A DNA stretch of 64,000 bases from Maritalea sp051251695 (lineage in GTDB: Bacteria; Pseudomonadota; Alphaproteobacteria; Rhizobiales; Devosiaceae), in contig NZ_JBPOEU010000020.1 in NCBI RefSeq assembly GCF_051251695.1, positions 1 through 64,000 on the forward strand. The letters run 5' to 3'. This document shows, piece by piece, positions 60,830 to 64,000 of the stretch. Position 1 is the stretch's first letter, and each line of letters opens with the position of its first letter. The notes beneath the pieces are model-generated. The model saw only the letters and a list, made by a program, of their open reading frames with translations, did not search any database and was not told the origin of the DNA. The translations under genes were made by a program, and so were the position numbers.

Positions 60830-61065
60830 CCACTTGTGTATTTGTACAATTGCGATGCGCGCCGGGTAAAACCTATAAGGTGGCGGAAGCCATTTATGAG
60901 CGAGAGATCACCTCTGAGCTTTATTCCACCAGTGGGGATTTTGACTTGTTGATGAAAATCTACATCCCCGAAGGGGAAGATGTGGGCATGTTCCTCAACG
61001 ACAAAATTCTGGATATCCCCGACATTTCGCGCTCGCTGACAACGCTTACATTTAAAACGTTCTAA
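60826..61065 (+). CDS. stand-alone Lrp/AsnC ligand-binding (RAM) domain protein (79 aa)
   Basis: The product consists of a RAM domain only: FVQLRCAPGKTYKVAEAIYE, STSGDFDLLMKIYIPEGEDV and SLTTLTFKTF. No HTH is present. It is translationally coupled to kynA. Lone RAM proteins oligomerise and bind amino acids, so a sensor or modifier for tryptophan or kynurenine in this pathway is a reasonable inference. Confidence 0.82.
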   Translation: MTTCVFVQLRCAPGKTYKVAEAIYEREITSELYSTSGDFDLLMKIYIPEGEDVGMFLNDKILDIPDISRSLTTLTFKTF

Positions 61066-61151
61066 GCTGATCTAAGATTGATCTCCCTCAAGGCGGAGTG
61101 TCACTAAACTGACATATACTCCTCTCCAGGTTTTCAGGAGGGGAGTAATAT

Positions 61152-62117
61152 ATGACAAAAGAAAATGAACAGCCGATGCCATTGGAAAATGGCCACATAG
61201 CAGACGAGCTTACCGCAGCAGTTGAATCACAAATTGAAGACGCTCGGCATCGCCTCGCCCGGCTACGCAAAGATCCAGAAGCCATTCGACAAGCATTTGA
61301 GTATGGAGAATATCCCTATGCCAAAAAAATTGCGCGCGACACTTATGAAAAGCGAAAAGCCGAACTTCAAGTTGAATTGCTAAAAGTTCAGGAATGGGCC
61401 CGCGAAACAGGTCAAAAATTCGTACTGATATTTGAGGGTCGCGATGCGGCAGGCAAAGGTGGAACCATCAAACGGTTCATGGAACATTTGAACCCACGCG
61501 GTGCCCATGTCGTCGCCTTGGAAAAACCCACAGATCGCGAAAAGTCCCAATGGTACTTTCAACGATACGTCAAACACTTACCTTCCGCTGGGGAAATCGT
61601 CCTATTTGACCGTTCATGGTACAACCGTGCTGGCGTTGAGCGTGTGATGGGGTTTTGTTCTGCAGGCGAATATCTAGAATTTATGCGCCAATGCCCAGAA
61701 TTTGAGCGCATGATCGCCCGTTCTGGTACTCATTTGTTCAAATACTGGTTTTCAGTTACCCGAGAAGAACAACTTCGTCGCTTTAAATCGCGCGGTCGCG
61801 AACCACTAAAAAGCTGGAAATTGTCACCGATTGATAAAGCATCCTTGCACAAATGGGATGATTACACCGAGGCAAAAGAGGCAATGTTCTTTTACACAGA
61901 CACCGCTGACGCCCCTTGGGTCATTGTAAAATCCAACGACAAAAAACGCGCCCGTCTCAATTGCCTCAGGCATTTCCTTTCAAGCTTGGATTATCCAAAC
62001 AAAGACCACCATGTGGTCAATGGTCCTGACCCTCTTATTGTAGGCTCCAGCAACGATGTAATCGGCCGGTCAGACCATATACTTGGGCACTCAATGCATC
62101 CAGACCACCGGAAATAG
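61152..62117 (+). CDS. ppk2: polyphosphate kinase 2 family protein
   Basis: This 321-aa PPK2 transfers phosphate between polyphosphate and nucleotides. Walker A is FEGRDAAGKGGTIKR, the lid and active-site motif is LFDRSWYNRAGVERVMGFC, and DDYTEAKEAMFFYTDT is the usual third block. GGAGGGG precedes ATG 61152. It is a single-domain class I-type enzyme, monocistronic, with no link to the kynurenine genes. Confidence 0.95.
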   Translation: MTKENEQPMPLENGHIADELTAAVESQIEDARHRLARLRKDPEAIRQAFEYGEYPYAKKIARDTYEKRKAELQVELLKVQEWARETGQKFVLIFEGRDAAGKGGTIKRFMEHLNPRGAHVVALEKPTDREKSQWYFQRYVKHLPSAGEIVLFDRSWYNRAGVERVMGFCSAGEYLEFMRQCPEFERMIARSGTHLFKYWFSVTREEQLRRFKSRGREPLKSWKLSPIDKASLHKWDDYTEAKEAMFFYTDTADAPWVIVKSNDKKRARLNCLRHFLSSLDYPNKDHHVVNGPDPLIVGSSNDVIGRSDHILGHSMHPDHRK

Positions 62118-62585
62118 TCTGCGCCTTTATTGTTGTTCATTTGTGCCAGCGACCTTCTGAGCCTAGCACAACTGTACCAAAAATCGGTTTTGCATGACGC
62201 GACCTAAGCGACGTTGTATTGCAAAACCGTTTCCGCATGCCTTGAGAAAGGCGAATGGAAACGTCATGTCCTTGCTGCTACACCCCATCCCAACTGATCG
62301 GTTTTCATCCACGCAAGTGATTGATTTCTTTATTCAAGTCAGTTGGCTTGACGTTTAAGCATAGTATAAATCAAATATATAATTGTAGTTGCTGGTTGAT
62401 ATGATGTAACTCTTTAAATTTAATCGTTTGGTAAAATTAACTCAAAGCGAAAACACTAATTACATCTGAAATATACAAGAAATTGAAATATAACTGAAAG
62501 ATATTCTTTAAATTAACAATTCGTTAGCCATTTCGGTCGTATTTTTTCGTATTACCAAATTGGAAAATCCTAGCGTGTCAGAATC
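62118..62585. other. 468-bp gap with one symmetrical hairpin and AT-rich DNA
   Basis: CGTTTCC (62228-62234) and GCCTT (62239-62243) pair with AAGGC (62248-62252) and GGAAACG (62257-62263), separated by a symmetrical 4x4 internal loop and closed by a GAGA tetraloop. The rest is increasingly AT-rich up to the next gene. No gene is supported. Confidence 0.5.
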
Positions 62586-63029
62586 ATGTTTTCTGCAATA
62601 AAAAAGAGCCTAACAAAGAGCCTTGCAGCAAATGGCATTGGCCCCGGCAAGCCGTTTGCTCTAACAACGCGCGACAAAAATGGCAAAAAACTCAAAAATC
62701 CAGCGCCCCTAACACGTCAAGAAACGCTGGCGCGACTGGCTGAGATAAATCAAAAAATCGGGAAAATGAGTCTTGTCGCCCGCAAGGCAACAAATGAGTT
62801 AAACCTAGTCGAGCTAGGTAGTCCAGAGGCCATGGTGCTGGCCAAAAAGTGCGCAATGGCTTTAGAACATTGTGCAAAAACCAGTATCCAGAACGATTAT
62901 TTCTATGGTTCAATCGAATCCTGTAATGATCCAAATTTTATGGACAGAAAACACGCCACATATGGCGCGCGTCTTGACGAGATTGCTACTGTTTTCTCAA
63001 GTATCCTAAAAAGAATATGTAAAGACTAG
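62586..63029 (+). CDS. hypothetical protein (147 aa)
   Basis: ATG 62586 opens a basic, helical soluble protein with a Lys-rich N-terminus (FSAIKKSLTKSL), a Pro-containing linker and a helical second half with two Cys residues (AKKCAMALEHCAK). No signal peptide, membrane segment or family motif is visible. It is preceded by an AT-rich promoter-like region and stands alone before a tRNA gene, so it may be a lineage-specific acquisition. Confidence 0.5.
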   Translation: MFSAIKKSLTKSLAANGIGPGKPFALTTRDKNGKKLKNPAPLTRQETLARLAEINQKIGKMSLVARKATNELNLVELGSPEAMVLAKKCAMALEHCAKTSIQNDYFYGSIESCNDPNFMDRKHATYGARLDEIATVFSSILKRICKD

Positions 63030-63147
63030 GTTCACTGTTGGGTGACATTTCCAAACAAAAACGAACCAACACCAATTGCTTGAATAGATTAAAGTCTGAA
63101 AGACTTACCTCTTGTCCAGTATATCCCGCAAGGATAAAGAAAATAAC

Positions 63148-63221
63148 TGGAGCGGGTGAAGGGAATCGAACCCTCATCGTCAGCTTGGGAAGCTGCTGCT
63201 CTACCATTGAGCTACACCCGC
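63148..63221 (-). tRNA. tRNA-Gly(CCC)
   Basis: On the minus strand the gene starts GCGGGTGTAGCTCAATGG and has the loop TTCCCAA (anticodon CCC), the T arm GAGGGTTCGATTCCCTT and an encoded CCA end. The acceptor stem GCGGGTG pairs with CACCCGC. Length is 74 nt. No duplicated fragment of it is seen in the window. Confidence 0.93.
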
Positions 63222-63390
63222 GAATATCCCCTAAATATGATGCTGAGCCAAACAAGCGTCAAGCAGCATTCTATCTCAAAAACCTAAATTCATTTTGCGC
63301 ATGAACTAATGCGATTATTTGATTGGCATATTGCACCCTCCATCTGATAAGATAGTTCAAGTATAAAATAACCGACATATAGGTATCAAT

Positions 63391-64000
63391 GTGAGCACAG
63401 ACCGCCCCAGCATTCGTGATAAAGACCGCCCAGATCTTGGGTCCTTCACTTGGCAAGACGCATTTCGGTTGGATGACCAACTCACCGAAGAAGAGCGCAT
63501 GGTGCAAGAAACAGCACGCGCTTTTGCTGATGAAAAACTGCGACCGCGTGTGCGTGAAGCCTATAACGAAGAAACAACAGACCCTGCCCTGTTCAAAGAA
63601 ATGGGCGACATGGGACTGTTGGGATCGACGATCCCTGAGGAATATGGCGGCGTTGACATGGGCTATGTTGCTTACGGCTTGATCGCTCGCGAAGTTGAGC
63701 GGGTCGACAGTGGTTACCGCTCGATGATGTCAGTTCAGTCGTCTTTGGTCATCTATCCGATTTATGCTTACGGCACTGAAGAACAACGTCAAAAATATCT
63801 GCCCGGTCTGATTTCCGGCGACCTAATCGGCTGTTTCGGTCTCACCGAACCTGATGCTGGCTCCGATCCCGGCGGCATGCTGACCCGTGCCTCCAAAACA
63901 GAAAACGGCTATGTGCTCAACGGCACGAAAATGTGGATTTCCAACAGCCCGATCGCAGACGTATTTGTCGTGTGGGCAAAGTCAGATGCGCACGATGATA
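63391..64000 (+). CDS. gcdH: glutaryl-CoA dehydrogenase, N-terminal part (cut by window)
   Basis: GTG 63391 follows AGGTATCAAT and opens a frame that continues past the window end. The product begins MSTDRPSIRDKDRPDLGSFT and carries the acyl-CoA dehydrogenase blocks FGLTEPDAGSDPGGM and NGTKMWISNSPIADVFVVWA. YRSMMSVQSSL is typical of glutaryl-CoA dehydrogenases, which convert glutaryl-CoA to crotonyl-CoA and CO2. It could serve the end of aromatic or tryptophan/lysine breakdown. The active-site Glu is outside the window. Confidence 0.88.
   Translation, partial: MSTDRPSIRDKDRPDLGSFTWQDAFRLDDQLTEEERMVQETARAFADEKLRPRVREAYNEETTDPALFKEMGDMGLLGSTIPEEYGGVDMGYVAYGLIAREVERVDSGYRSMMSVQSSLVIYPIYAYGTEEQRQKYLPGLISGDLIGCFGLTEPDAGSDPGGMLTRASKTENGYVLNGTKMWISNSPIADVFVVWAKSDAHDD

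Noticed and set aside
1..64000. CRISPR array
   Set aside because: No regularly spaced identical repeats with unique spacers were seen. The only multi-copy repeats are att, iteron-like and hairpin elements.

Overview
The window looks like a chromosomal stretch of an alphaproteobacterium with a moderate to low GC content, probably a marine or soil member of Hyphomicrobiales or Rhodobacterales. The signs are a class I lysyl-tRNA synthetase, an elongator-type tRNA-Met(CAT) of alphaproteobacterial form, DUF3422 and DUF952 proteins, TRAP and LIV transporters, and a rhizobial-style processive glycosyltransferase. I cannot name the genus.

Left part (1-19,660) is accessory DNA built up next to a tRNA-Met gene. 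It starts with the end of an IS3-family element and a few prophage-type genes (255-1636). An unusual two-gene unit follows (1865-4423): a GNAT-PIN-GNAT-PUA-like fusion protein and an ASCH-domain protein. A 45-bp copy of the 3' half of the tRNA-Met gene (4557-4601) is repeated exactly inside the intact tRNA gene (19583-19627). These copies bracket a 15-kb integrated element. It carries a P4-type tyrosine integrase, an AlpA-like regulator, a primase plus RepA-like helicase with an iteron-like candidate origin behind them, and a restriction-modification pair (N6-adenine methyltransferase and PLD-type nuclease). Its left arm is a block of envelope-directed genes of unknown role (lipoprotein, peptidoglycan-binding GH46-like hydrolase, membrane and secreted proteins, HEAT repeats, DUF2335).

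Middle part (19,900-45,000) is mostly ordinary chromosome: OmpA-type lipoprotein, pyrD, an S24 repressor, lysS1-type synthetase, TerB, VOC, AraC and YtrA-type regulators, sterol desaturase-like protein, glycosyltransferase, DUF3422, threonine dehydratase, a DctB/DctD two-component pair next to a DctPQM TRAP transporter, a cupin, and a flavin monooxygenase divergent from an AraC regulator.

Right part (44,900-61,065) is a catabolic cluster that reads as tryptophan/kynurenine to anthranilate to 2-aminobenzoyl-CoA. On the minus strand lies a seven-gene operon: LIV-type ABC transporter, hotdog thioesterase and a Rid-family protein. A separate minus-strand alpha/beta hydrolase resembles kynurenine formamidase. 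On the plus strand lies a tightly overlapping operon: 2-aminobenzoyl-CoA monooxygenase/reductase, SDR, MarR, enoyl-CoA hydratase, acyl-CoA dehydrogenase, aminobenzoate-CoA ligase and kynureninase. Tryptophan 2,3-dioxygenase and a lone RAM-domain protein follow behind a strongly structured 182-bp leader. The transporter and catabolic operons share a 12-bp + 7-bp gap + 4-bp motif in the same orientation, a candidate MarR site. PPK2, a hypothetical gene, tRNA-Gly(CCC) and the start of a glutaryl-CoA dehydrogenase close the window.
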